Source: a virus
Length of the DNA stretch: 34,873 nt
Reading direction: 5' to 3' (one strand)
Virus record (IMG/VR): IMGVR_UViG_3300046697_000103
Coordinates: 1 to 34,873 of that record
A program made the position numbers and the translations under genes. Every line of letters starts with the position of its first letter. The first letter of the stretch is position 1. Below are positions 14,478 to 22,199 of this stretch, piece after piece. Below the pieces are notes generated by a model. It did no database searches and had not been told where the DNA came from. It saw only the letters and a program-made list of their open reading frames with translations.

Positions 14478-14842
14478 TGCGCTTCTGCTGCGATTTAGAC
14501 GGCACGCTGGACAGCTTCACCGCGTTCTTTCTCCCGCTGCTCACCGCGGTCAAGCAGGGCGACCCGACCGGCGCGCAGGTCCAGGTCGTCGTCCTGACCG
14601 GCGTGGACCACGACCCCCCGGTCCGGCCCGAGGAGTTCGAGGAGAAGCGCCAGTACCTCGCCGAGCTGGGCTACGGCGCGCTGTACGACGAGCTCGTCCT
14701 GGTCGCCAAGCCGCACGACGAGAACAAGGCCCAGTGGTGCACGGACAACGACTGCCGGGCGCTGGTGGACAACGACAAGGCGAACGTGAAGGCGATGCCG
14801 CCGTCCTGTCTCGGTCTTTTGTGCTGGCAGACGCGGGAGTGA
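14477..14842 (+). CDS. HAD-superfamily phosphatase-like protein
   Basis: 121 residues from ATG 14477. Motif I is CCDLDGTLDSF, with the nucleophile and acid at D6 and D8. Motif II-like Thr is in VQVVVLTGVD, a Lys region is LVAKPHDENKAQW, and motif III is ALVDNDKANVKA. The core is compact and capless, as in small phage HAD proteins that act as nucleotide or polynucleotide phosphatases. The substrate cannot be told. Confidence 0.7.
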   Translation: MRFCCDLDGTLDSFTAFFLPLLTAVKQGDPTGAQVQVVVLTGVDHDPPVRPEEFEEKRQYLAELGYGALYDELVLVAKPHDENKAQWCTDNDCRALVDNDKANVKAMPPSCLGLLCWQTRE

Positions 14843-14851
14843 CTGGCGCGA

Positions 14852-14887
14852 TGAATCCCACGCGTGTCGTCCCCCCGTGCGTAGACT
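14852..14887 (+). promoter_or_regulatory. Promoter cassette, TGAATCCC then TAGACT
   Basis: TGAATCCC at 14852 and TAGACT at 14882-14887 are spaced as at 29821/29851; the string GTGCGTAGACTCGGC is shared exactly. An ATG eight bases after the box (14896) opens a 13-codon ORF that ends overlapping GTG 14934. Confidence 0.55.
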
Positions 14888-14933
14888 CGGCAACGATGCA
14901 CGCTGAGGGGGTGACCCGAGCCGGAGCCCGGCC

Positions 14934-15290
14934 GTGAGCGACACACGCGCGACGCGCGCGCACGAGGTCGCGCAGCCGTTCCTCGTCTCCCTGCCGAAGC
15001 GCCGCCGCCGTGAGGTCATGGCCGGCGCGCGGCAATTGCTCCGCGAGCACGGCCCCGAGGGGCTGGTCTCGGACACGCCCGCACCCAAGATGACCAGGGC
15101 GGAGGCCCGCCGGATGGCGCGCGCGCTCGGCTGGCGCGGGGCCAAGGCCAAGCGGCACAACATCGCCCGCCAACAGAAGCGCGTTGCCGAGGCGCTGGCC
15201 CTCGACCAGTCGCTGACCGCCGCCGCGGCCGAGGCGCGCATGGGACCCGTCGAGCGCGTCCACCACCGGATCCGGGAGGCCGTCTCGTGA
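14934..15290 (+). CDS. Basic hypothetical protein
   Basis: 118 residues from GTG 14934, CGGAG seven bases upstream. Highly basic with LPKRRRREVMAGARQLL and MTRAEARRMARALGWRG, suggestive of nucleic-acid or scaffold binding. No family recognised. A 13-codon leader ORF precedes it. Overlaps the protease start by GTGA. Confidence 0.6.
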   Translation: MSDTRATRAHEVAQPFLVSLPKRRRREVMAGARQLLREHGPEGLVSDTPAPKMTRAEARRMARALGWRGAKAKRHNIARQQKRVAEALALDQSLTAAAAEARMGPVERVHHRIREAVS

Positions 15291-15823
15291 GCCGCGCCGT
15301 GGTCCTGGAGGACGTCGATGCCGAGACGCTGTCGAAACTGCTCGGCGGGACCGGCAACGCCCCGGCGCCGTCCCACGTCGAAGCGTCGCGCCCCGGGACC
15401 ATCGTCAAAGCGCAGGCCGCCAAGCGCCAGCTGCTGCTCGTCGCCTACCCGGCCATGAAGGCCGACGTCGGGCGCGCCGCCGACGGGTTCCGCGACTTCG
15501 CGGGCCCCGACGCCGTCGAGAAGGCGTGCCACGAGTTCGCCAAGGGCGGCTACCAGCTCGGGCTGTGGCACGAGAAGGGCCACGAGGACTGCGGGACCGT
15601 CTTGGAGAATTACGTCTTCCCGTCCCCGACGTCATGGGTCGTGAAGGGGCCGAGCGGCGACGAGATGGAGATTTGCCAGGGGGACTGGCTCGTCAAGGTG
15701 GAGCTGAAGCCCTACGCCTGGGAGATGTACGAGAAGGGCCTGATCGGCGGCGCCAGTCCGGAAGGACCGTGCTCACGGAACCTGCGGCCGGCGCCGGACG
15801 TGCTCGCCGCGCTGAGGAGCTGA
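15287..15823 (+). CDS. Prohead maturation protease, XkdF-like
   Basis: 178 residues from GTG 15287. It follows the XkdF-type pattern: AKRQLLLVAYPAMKAD, then PDAVEKACHEFAKGG, GLWHEKGHED with His95, VLENYVF with Glu107, QGDWLVKVEL, WEMYEKGLIGGASPEG with Ser157. His, Glu and Ser fit the catalytic set of herpes-protease-like prohead proteases, which cleave capsid and scaffold during head maturation. Location just before scaffold and capsid genes supports this. Confidence 0.8.
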   Translation: MSRAVVLEDVDAETLSKLLGGTGNAPAPSHVEASRPGTIVKAQAAKRQLLLVAYPAMKADVGRAADGFRDFAGPDAVEKACHEFAKGGYQLGLWHEKGHEDCGTVLENYVFPSPTSWVVKGPSGDEMEICQGDWLVKVELKPYAWEMYEKGLIGGASPEGPCSRNLRPAPDVLAALRS

Positions 15824-15824
15824 C

Positions 15825-17609
15825 ATGGCAGACATCACGATCACGGAGCTGGAGGAGCTGACCCCGACGGCGCTGCACCTGGTCAAGGCGGGCGCCAACG
15901 GGTTCCGCCCGCTCGCCGCCAAGGCCGAGGCGGACGCCAAGTGCGCGACCTGCGACGGCACCGGCAAGATCCTCGCGGGCAACCGGAAGTGCCCGGACTG
16001 CGCCGGGACGGCATCGCCCGTCGCCGTCGAGAAGGCCCTGGCCTGCGCCTGCGACGCCTGCGCTTGGCTGACGACGCTGCAGAAGGCGCTCGCCGAGGGC
16101 GACGACGCCGAGATCGCGAAGGCCGAGCTGTCGGGCAAGACGATCAATGACCTGCCGGACTCCGCGTTCGCCTACATCGAGTCGGGCGGGACCAAGGACG
16201 CGGACGGCAAGACGACCCCGCGGAGGCTGCGCCACTTCCCCGTCCACGACGAGGCGCACGCCCGCAACGCTCTCGCTCAAGCCCCGAAGTCCCCGTTCGG
16301 CGATAAGGCCATGCCGAAGATCAAGGCGGCCTGTCACAAGTTCGGCATCGAGATCTCGGCCGAGAAGGGCGACGGGATCGTCCTCAAGGTCCAGGACGGC
16401 GGCGCCATCGTCTCGGCGCTGAACCAGGCGGGCAGCTCCGGGCCGTACCCCGGGTCCGCGGAGTGGGAAGCACAGGACGCGCAGATCTTGATCGACGCCG
16501 GGACGCTCATCGCCCAGGCCGGTCAGAAGCTGCAGCTCTCCCTCGACAGGGAGCAGACAGAGGTCGCGGTCGGAGGCAAGCCTCACGATGTGGAGGATGT
16601 CTTCGACCTCGAAGACGCGCTCAGCGCGTTGGACGCAGTGCTCGGCATCACAGCACGGATGGCCTTCACCGAACAGGCGGAGGGCCAGGCCGCGGGCATG
16701 TCGAAGGCTGGACGGAGGCTCTCGGGCGTGAGCATCGACAAGGTCGTTGGTGCCCGGGACGCGGCCGACCAGTTGCGTAGTCACCTAACCGACTTGCTCG
16801 GCCCGGACGATCCGGCCGCGGCGGGCGGCCAAACCGCCACGAAAGGGGCGTTCGACATGGAACTGACCAAAGAGCAGCTCGACGAGATCGTGGCCGTCAA
16901 GGCCGCGGAAATCGCCGAGAAGGTAGTCGCCGACCGCGAGACCGCAAAGGCCGAGGCCGAAGCGACTGCCAAGAAGAAAGCGGCCGACAAGAAGGCCGCG
17001 AAGAAGGCGGCCAAGGTCGCCAAGAAAGAGAAGAAGACCGCCAAGGTGGAGGCAGCGGCGAAGGCCGAGGCAGCTCGCCGGGCGGGGATGAGCGACGACG
17101 AGAGGGCGACGGATGACGCCGCCAAGGCGGTGGCAGCGAAGGCCCTGGCCGACGCGAAGATGCTCCGCAGCCTCGCCAAGGTCGCCAAGAAGGGTGACGC
17201 GGGCGCGCTCGAGCGGATGGCGAAGGCCGTCTCGAAGGGCGAGGTCCCGGACGACCTGCGGAAGGAAATCGAGGAGCTCCGCGGCCAGGTCGAGAAGTTC
17301 GCGTCGGACGTGCCCCACTCCGGACGGTTCCCCCTGAGCACCGAGGCTGGCGATGGAGCTGCGCGTAAGGCGCTGGAAGCGCTGGCAGGGTTCTCCCGCG
17401 GGGACGGGATCGGTGGCACGACCCAGGATGCAGTCGCCAAGAGCTTCGACGAGAAGATCGAAGCGGCCGTCAAGGCTGGCGACGTGATGGGGGCCGACCA
17501 GATCCGCAGCGAGAAGGCGTTCGAGCTCGCCAAGCGGGCGGAGATCGGCCGCGGCTACCCGACGGCAGGCGGACCCGACAAGGTCCCCTCCCCGGTGGTC
17601 CCGCAGTAG
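15825..17609 (+). CDS. Scaffold-like capsid assembly protein with zinc motif
   Basis: 594 residues from ATG 15825. C40, C43, C56 and C59 (KCATCDGTGK and KCPDCAG) form a DnaJ-like zinc knuckle. Residues about 105-190 carry a domain found near phage proteases (LPDSAFAYIESGG, RRLRHFPVHDEAHARNALA). Residues about 345-560 are Lys/Ala/Glu-rich coiled coil (EKVVADRETAKAEAEA, KKAADKKAAKKAAKVAKKEK), typical of scaffolds removed before DNA entry. An internal ATG at 16857 (residue 345) with AAAGGGG upstream could give a shorter scaffold. Role is inferred from composition and position. Confidence 0.6.
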   Translation: MADITITELEELTPTALHLVKAGANGFRPLAAKAEADAKCATCDGTGKILAGNRKCPDCAGTASPVAVEKALACACDACAWLTTLQKALAEGDDAEIAKAELSGKTINDLPDSAFAYIESGGTKDADGKTTPRRLRHFPVHDEAHARNALAQAPKSPFGDKAMPKIKAACHKFGIEISAEKGDGIVLKVQDGGAIVSALNQAGSSGPYPGSAEWEAQDAQILIDAGTLIAQAGQKLQLSLDREQTEVAVGGKPHDVEDVFDLEDALSALDAVLGITARMAFTEQAEGQAAGMSKAGRRLSGVSIDKVVGARDAADQLRSHLTDLLGPDDPAAAGGQTATKGAFDMELTKEQLDEIVAVKAAEIAEKVVADRETAKAEAEATAKKKAADKKAAKKAAKVAKKEKKTAKVEAAAKAEAARRAGMSDDERATDDAAKAVAAKALADAKMLRSLAKVAKKGDAGALERMAKAVSKGEVPDDLRKEIEELRGQVEKFASDVPHSGRFPLSTEAGDGAARKALEALAGFSRGDGIGGTTQDAVAKSFDEKIEAAVKAGDVMGADQIRSEKAFELAKRAEIGRGYPTAGGPDKVPSPVVPQ

Positions 17610-17621
17610 CAGTACCCACAG

Positions 17622-17635
17622 ACGGCGCGCGCCGT
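17622..17635. repeat. Perfect palindrome ACGGCGCGCGCCGT
   Basis: A 14-base GC palindrome in the 65-base gap between scaffold and capsid genes. It has no loop or T tract, so it is not a convincing terminator; could be an mRNA processing or protein site. Confidence 0.35.
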
Positions 17636-17674
17636 TAGGCGTGTGCCCGGACATCGACAAAGGAGCAGGACCCA

Positions 17675-19171
17675 ATGAGTGCAGCAGCGGATCTTCTCGG
17701 CGTGACCGAGGAGACCTTCGCCGCGATCAAGGGAACCCTCACCGTCGGCCTCACGGCCTCGACCGGCCTGCAAGGTGTGAACCTGCAGGACTACGTGTCG
17801 TTGGTTCCGTGCTTGACGCCGACGAGGGACTCCCTGCCGCGGTCAGCGGCGCCGCAGGGCGCCCAGTTCGCCTACTGGCGGACGTTCACCAACGTGAACG
17901 CGCTACAGGCGGACGGTGCCGAGCCCTTCGACTATGGAGGCTCAGCGACCGAGATGAACATGCAGAACGTCTTCGCGCCCTTCGGCCTGATCGCCAAGCA
18001 TGGCATCGTGACCGAGGATGCGATCGCCCTGGCCGGCGGCTATGCCGACGCCCTGGCGGTCCAGACGTTGGAGACGATGAAGCAGGAGTTCATCACCGAG
18101 AACATCAACATCCTCCACTCGCAGGCGTTCGCCGCCCCGAGCCTCGGAGCCCCGTCGCTCTCAGCGAGCGCGTCGAACGGCTTCATCGGCTCCGGCGCTC
18201 CCGTCTACGTACTGGTTGCGGGCCGGACCGGGAAGAACTACTTCTACGGCGGCTCAGGACCGGCAAGCGCGTCGTCCCACCTGACGACCGGGACCACGTC
18301 GACGACGAACTCCGTCTCGGCGTTCGTCACGGCCCAGCGGACGATCGTCGCCTACGACTGGTTCGTGGGGGCCACCGCCGCCGCGGCCGTGTACTACACG
18401 ACCACGACGGTGAACTCGGTCACGATCACGACCGTGCCGACGACCCCGCAGGCGCTGCCGTCACTGGCGCTGCTTTCGAGCACCCAGCCGACGACCCCGC
18501 CGACGGCGGACACGTCCTACCAGTCCTACTGGATCAACGGCTACGTGGCCTCGATCCTCGGTGACTGGTCGACCGGCGCGTTCGGCACCTCGTACGCGAC
18601 GCCGGGATCTGGCACGGCGCAGGGCTCGATCTTCACGTCGCTCGACGGCGGGACGTTCCACGTCTCCGGCGCTGCGATCGAGGAGCTCGACGCGCTGAAC
18701 CTGGCGATCTACAACAACTACCCGGGCGTCAGCCCGGCGCGTTACATCGTCGGGACCCAGATCGTGAACGACTTGGCGAACGCCGCGTTGAACAGTCCCC
18801 AGGCAGTGCTCTTCTACCAGGGCGCGCTCGAGGACCGGCAGCGGCTGAGCATGGGCGGCACGGTGGCGAACTACCTGAACAAGACCGACGGCAAGACGCA
18901 GATCGAGATCTTCGTCGACCCGTACATGGTCCCCGGCGAGCTCATCGCCGAGGTCCGGTCGGTCCCGTTCATGGGGTCGAACGTCAAGACGGCCAGCCGT
19001 GTCGAGACGCTGCGTGACTACCAGCGCTTCGACTACGCCCCGAACTACGTCGCCAACTCCGCGACGGGCGGACCCCGTCACGAGTTCGACGTGCGCTGTT
19101 TCGAGGCGTTCGAGACGGTCGTCGGGCCGACCATGGGCGTGTTGGCCAACATCGCCCCCGGGATCCACTAA
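17675..19171 (+). CDS. Major capsid protein
   Basis: 498 residues from ATG 17675, with AAAGGAGC upstream. The N-terminal region LQDYVSLVPCLTPTRDSLPR, then QFAYWRTFTNVNA, matches actinophage HK97-fold capsids; later LAGGYADALAVQTLETMKQE, INILHSQAFAAPSLG and a C-terminal GGPRHEFDVRCFEAFETVVG fit A-domain and P-domain elements. A Thr/Ser-rich central segment (residues about 200-290) may be an inserted surface domain. TGLQGVNL near residue 28 recurs in the portal fusion. A terminator follows. No separate decoration protein is seen. Confidence 0.85.
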   Translation: MSAAADLLGVTEETFAAIKGTLTVGLTASTGLQGVNLQDYVSLVPCLTPTRDSLPRSAAPQGAQFAYWRTFTNVNALQADGAEPFDYGGSATEMNMQNVFAPFGLIAKHGIVTEDAIALAGGYADALAVQTLETMKQEFITENINILHSQAFAAPSLGAPSLSASASNGFIGSGAPVYVLVAGRTGKNYFYGGSGPASASSHLTTGTTSTTNSVSAFVTAQRTIVAYDWFVGATAAAAVYYTTTTVNSVTITTVPTTPQALPSLALLSSTQPTTPPTADTSYQSYWINGYVASILGDWSTGAFGTSYATPGSGTAQGSIFTSLDGGTFHVSGAAIEELDALNLAIYNNYPGVSPARYIVGTQIVNDLANAALNSPQAVLFYQGALEDRQRLSMGGTVANYLNKTDGKTQIEIFVDPYMVPGELIAEVRSVPFMGSNVKTASRVETLRDYQRFDYAPNYVANSATGGPRHEFDVRCFEAFETVVGPTMGVLANIAPGIH

Positions 19172-19188
19172 GGACGGGCAACGGAAGG

Positions 19189-19220
19189 GGGTCGGCGGGT
19201 ACTCCTGTCCCCGCCGGCCC
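19189..19220 (+). terminator. Hairpin terminator after capsid gene
   Basis: GGGTCGGCGGG (19189-19199) pairs over 11 positions, one a U-G wobble, with CCCGCCGGCCC (19210-19220) around a 10-base loop. The downstream TCACTGTTTCT is only weakly T-rich, so efficiency is uncertain. Confidence 0.6.
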
Positions 19221-19263
19221 TCACTGTTTCTCCGGAGTAGTAGCACCGCCCGCGACACTGCGG

Positions 19264-19275
19264 TAGTATCAGCGC
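19264..19275 (+). promoter_or_regulatory. Leaderless -10 box for RHH gene
   Basis: TAGTAT (19264-19269) ends six bases before ATG 19276, with no ribosome site. This is the promoter spacing also seen at 4308 and 6602. Confidence 0.5.
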
Positions 19276-19452
19276 ATGGCGCGAGCGACGACCACGAACG
19301 TCATCGTCCGATTTCCCCCCGCGACGCATGAGGCGGCGAAGGCCAAGGCGGCGCGGCTCGGACTGTCGCTGAATCGCTACATCGTGCTCGTGGTCGATGC
19401 CGAGACGCGTGGGTATCCGCCCGCGGAGTCCGAACAATCCCTAGACGTCTAG
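19276..19452 (+). CDS. Small RHH (Arc/MetJ-type) DNA-binding protein
   Basis: 58 residues from ATG 19276. NVIVRFPPATHEAAKAKAAR, then LGLSLNRYIVLVVDAE, gives the strand-helix-helix pattern of ribbon-helix-helix proteins. It sits directly after the capsid terminator behind its own leaderless promoter. Its final codons CTA GAC GTC TAG lie inside the palindrome at 19440, so its stop is part of the element; it may bind that palindrome family (inference). Confidence 0.65.
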   Translation: MARATTTNVIVRFPPATHEAAKAKAARLGLSLNRYIVLVVDAETRGYPPAESEQSLDV

Positions 19453-19472
19453 GCACTTCAGACGGGAGACAG
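19440..19472 (+). promoter_or_regulatory. Perfect CCTAGACGTCTAGG palindrome with ribosome site
   Basis: The 14-base palindrome at 19440-19453 is perfect. CACTTCAGACGGGAGACAG follows to ATG 19473. That ATG opens a frame of low protein character through the tandem array, so the start-associated element may now serve a decayed gene or RNA. Confidence 0.6.
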
Positions 19473-19490
19473 ATGAGATCGAGCAGGCGC

Positions 19491-19777
19491 GGCCAATGTC
19501 GGCGCGAGCCCCACAGTCCCTCCGCCGCGCCTGCCCACTTCGCGACCGCGGCCACGATCGTGACGAAACCCACCCGCCCGCCGCCGCGGTCGCCCCTTCT
19601 GCCCGGAGCCAAAGGTCGTTCGAAACCCATGACCGCCTCGCTCCGGGCACCCTTTTGTCACCGCGGCCAAGCTCGTGGCGAGCCCCACAGGCCGCCCGCC
19701 GCGGTGACAACCTTCTGCCGGGCCATAGGTCCACCGAAACCCATCTCGCCGGCGCCCGGTAGCACCACAGACAGGAA
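19491..19777 (+). repeat. Degenerate tandem array, five ~57-base units
   Basis: Units start with (G/A)GCCA at 19491, 19550, 19607, 19665 and 19721, spacings 59, 57, 58 and 56. Each holds a GTCGT/GTCGG-like block, CGAAACCCA or CGAGCCCCA, and a GCCGCCGCGG-like C/G tract. Spacings are not multiples of three, so no frame is preserved from unit to unit. The 109-residue frame through it (ATG 19473) is low-complexity and not called as a gene. Local CCGCGG inverted repeats could fold. Confidence 0.65.
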
Positions 19778-19788
19778 GGAGCAATCCC

Positions 19789-20238
19789 ATGGCATCCATT
19801 GACTCACTTATCACAGAGGCGCGGCGGCGCGACCTGATCGGCCAACGAGCCGTGCTCTGGGTGGAGGCGAAGTTGCGGAAGCTACCCGACCCGGTCGGGG
19901 CCGCGTCCGCGGCGATCAACGACTACGTGCTCATGCGGCTCCGCGACGCCGTGCGGGGGGTCGAGCGCCGTGTCTACGATCCCGAGACCGACCGGCTCAC
20001 CCAGGACGGTCGCGAGCAGCTTCTCGCCGAAGGCTTCCCGCTCGACGGCGAGTGGGTGCGCTACGAGGATGCGACGGTCGAACAGTTCAAGGGCCGCATC
20101 GCCGAGCTGGAGGATCAGCGCCGCGACCTGGGCGAGTCCATCGCCTTCTACCACGCCTGCATCGCGCAGATGCGCAGGGAGCGCGTCGCACGGTTCGGCG
20201 ATCTCAAGCTCAAGCCGGTGCTCCCAAGGGTGGCATGA
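19789..20238 (+). CDS. Hypothetical coiled-coil protein
   Basis: 149 residues from ATG 19789, with AGGAAGGAGC upstream. Helical throughout, with FKGRIAELEDQRRDLGESIA as probable coiled coil and a basic C-terminus. No family recognised. Lies directly before the IS110-like gene, two bases apart, so they are likely co-transcribed. Confidence 0.6.
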   Translation: MASIDSLITEARRRDLIGQRAVLWVEAKLRKLPDPVGAASAAINDYVLMRLRDAVRGVERRVYDPETDRLTQDGREQLLAEGFPLDGEWVRYEDATVEQFKGRIAELEDQRRDLGESIAFYHACIAQMRRERVARFGDLKLKPVLPRVA

Positions 20239-20239
20239 G

Positions 20240-21088
20240 ATGACGGGCGGCTACGACGAGCTGCGCATGTGGGCCGAAATGTTCGCCGACATCGACCAGG
20301 AATACACGCGTCAGTCGAACCGGGTCGGCGTGAACGGCGATGGTGAAATCGTCCGGCCGCTGAACGTCGATGCCGGACCGTATATCGTCCACCTCCAAGC
20401 GTTGAAGGCCCTGAGACACCAGATCGGCCTGGACCTGGTGCGCTGCTACCGGAAGACCGTCCCCCCGTCCGTCATCGCCTGGCAGCGAGCGGAGAAAGGT
20501 GTCGGCGAACACCTCATGGCGCGCCTCCTCGGCCACCTGGGGCCGGTCGACGTTGCCACGCCGAAGGCATGGGCGGACAACCAAGCCTTCGATCCGTCCA
20601 AGCCGTCCAGCCGGACCGACAACCCCAAGCGCGTGCTCATCGACCAAGAGCCGTACCGGCGGTCGGTGTCGCAGCTCTGGGCCTACTGCGGTGTCGGCGA
20701 CCCCACGCGTAAGAAGCGAACGGGCATGAGCCAAGAGGATGCTTTCAAGCTGGGCAATCCGAGGCTCAAGACGATCCTCTGGCTCATAGTGGATCACGTG
20801 TGTATGGAACCTGGTAGGGACATCAAGGAACTGATGGCATCCGAGGACTTCGGCCTAGGTTGGGTCAGCGACGCCAAACGGCGCTATCGACGCATCTACG
20901 AGGAGCGGCGCGCCGAGACGGTCAAGAGGGAACACGCCGGGCCGTGTGTGCGATGCGGGCCCAGCGGCAAACCCGCGCCTGATGGCTCGCCCTGGTCCAA
21001 GGGCCACCAGCACGCCGACGCGCTGCGGATCGTCGGCAAGGAAATCCTCCGCGACCTGTGGCTGGCCGCGGAGGCGACAGGAGGCTGA
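20240..21088 (+). CDS. IS110-transposase C-terminal-domain-like protein
   Basis: 282 residues from ATG 20240. Residues about 84-100 (EKGVGEHLMARLLGHLG) form a helix-hairpin-helix, followed by SVSQLWAYCGVGDPTRKKRT and KLGNPRLKTILWLIV, the pattern of the Transposase_20 domain of IS110 elements. The C-terminus has CVRCGPSGKPAPDGSPWSKG and HADALRIVGKEILRDLW, a zinc-like motif of a phage-borne family I recall. The N-terminal DEDD RuvC-like catalytic domain of IS110 transposases is absent, so it is a stand-alone or domesticated version, possibly a DNA-binding or recombination protein. Confidence 0.6.
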   Translation: MTGGYDELRMWAEMFADIDQEYTRQSNRVGVNGDGEIVRPLNVDAGPYIVHLQALKALRHQIGLDLVRCYRKTVPPSVIAWQRAEKGVGEHLMARLLGHLGPVDVATPKAWADNQAFDPSKPSSRTDNPKRVLIDQEPYRRSVSQLWAYCGVGDPTRKKRTGMSQEDAFKLGNPRLKTILWLIVDHVCMEPGRDIKELMASEDFGLGWVSDAKRRYRRIYEERRAETVKREHAGPCVRCGPSGKPAPDGSPWSKGHQHADALRIVGKEILRDLWLAAEATGG

Positions 21089-21089
21089 A

Positions 21090-21650
21090 ATGGCAAAGCG
21101 ACGGGGCAAGAAGCACCGCAAGGAGCAAGAGCGTTTGCGGCGTCCATGGTACGCCGAGGCAACCGACCGCCACCGGCCCGCGCAGTGGATAGACACGCTG
21201 GGGAGGGTTCATTGCCAGATACCGGATTCGTCACTCGTGCCAGTCGTCCACAGGGCGCTGTCGCTAAACGTGGCCGCGATCCGGTCGACGATCAGGTGCA
21301 GTTGCGGCGACGAATGGGGCGACGCCTGGGCCGCCTTCATCTACACGGGCACGGGCAAGCTCAGCGCGGCCGAGGACCGAGAGCGCGAGATCGAGGCGCT
21401 CAGCGGCTACTTCGCACACCTGATGCGGGCCAACAGGCGCACGATCCCGCCCCTCCGGACGTGGGCGTGGGCGATGGTCAGGACACGGGTGGCCCCTGAG
21501 CTGTGGCTGCGTTACGAGCGTGCCCGGAGCGCGCGGCACTACCAGCGGGACTTGGCGAAGCTCGACGGGGTCCGCGTGACTTTGTCCCACATAGGCGCGC
21601 CGAAGCTCGACGGGGCCGTACCGGCTGACTGGGCCGCGACGGACGGCTGA
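21090..21650 (+). CDS. Hypothetical protein
   Basis: 186 residues from ATG 21090, with GACAGGAGGCTGA upstream, the same signal as at 22185. Very basic N-terminus (KRRGKKHRKEQERLRRPW), one CSCG pair, then helical (IEALSGYFAHLMRANRRTI). Unrecognised; nucleic-acid binding is possible from charge. Confidence 0.55.
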   Translation: MAKRRGKKHRKEQERLRRPWYAEATDRHRPAQWIDTLGRVHCQIPDSSLVPVVHRALSLNVAAIRSTIRCSCGDEWGDAWAAFIYTGTGKLSAAEDREREIEALSGYFAHLMRANRRTIPPLRTWAWAMVRTRVAPELWLRYERARSARHYQRDLAKLDGVRVTLSHIGAPKLDGAVPADWAATDG

Positions 21651-21651
21651 C

Positions 21652-22164
21652 ATGCGACCTCACCCAGCCCCCGCCAAGTGGAACCCCGACTGTCACCTGT
21701 GCTGGGGAACGGGCTTCACCTACCCGTCGCCTTGGTACTCGGATGTCTGCCCGAACGGATGCGCGCTAGCGCCATTCAAGGTGGGTGGGACGTACGCGGG
21801 CGACAGCCATCTCCAAGTGCTCTGCACGGACTTCGAGCACGTCGCCTGGGTGGACCGCTACATCGAGCCGCTGATTCTCGACCTGTGGGCCGCTGGCGTC
21901 TTGACTTGGGTGTCATGTCAGGGTGACCCGGTTGAGGAGGGCGAGAAACACCGCCAGCGCCCGTACGTCGGCTTGTGTGGCGACTCGGACAAACACGCCG
22001 ACGCCGTGGCAATCATCGGGGCCGTGGGGACGATCACCGAGGACAACGACGATTGGATTCGCTTCGAGTGGAACGAGCCGCCGCCAGCGCAGAAGTACCG
22101 CTGGCGCTGCGCCTGCCCCGAGTGTGTCCAGGGGCGGATCACACGCGTACCGCTGAGCGCGTAG
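21652..22164 (+). CDS. Zinc-motif hypothetical protein
   Basis: 170 residues from ATG 21652. N-terminal CHLCWGTGFTYPSPWYSDVC with PNGC resembles a DnaJ-type zinc knuckle. The middle has WVDRYIEPLILDLWAAGVLT and VSCQGD, a segment found in many small phage proteins; the C-terminus has CACPECVQ. Function unknown. The terminal TAG begins a promoter-like GTAGCCT. Confidence 0.6.
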   Translation: MRPHPAPAKWNPDCHLCWGTGFTYPSPWYSDVCPNGCALAPFKVGGTYAGDSHLQVLCTDFEHVAWVDRYIEPLILDLWAAGVLTWVSCQGDPVEEGEKHRQRPYVGLCGDSDKHADAVAIIGAVGTITEDNDDWIRFEWNEPPPAQKYRWRCACPECVQGRITRVPLSA

Positions 22165-22199
22165 CCTGAGAGAACGCGACCCACTGACAGGAGGCTGAC
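22162..22199 (+). promoter_or_regulatory. TAGCCT box and leader of the next gene
   Basis: TAGCCT (22162-22167) repeats the terminase promoter string, but here a leader follows with GACAGGAGG before ATG 22200. Confidence 0.35.

Noticed and set aside
17622-17635. Rho-independent terminator between scaffold and capsid genes
   Set aside because: The palindrome has no loop and no T tract, and capsid expression would normally need readthrough here.
19491-19777. CRISPR array
   Set aside because: Units are degenerate over their whole length, without identical repeats separated by unique spacers, and no cas gene is near.
19473-19802. 109-residue frame through the ~57-base repeat array
   Set aside because: Pro/Arg-rich, repeat unit lengths shift frame, and it overlaps a well-supported start at 19789. 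Treated as repeat, not as a gene, although a start-associated element precedes it.
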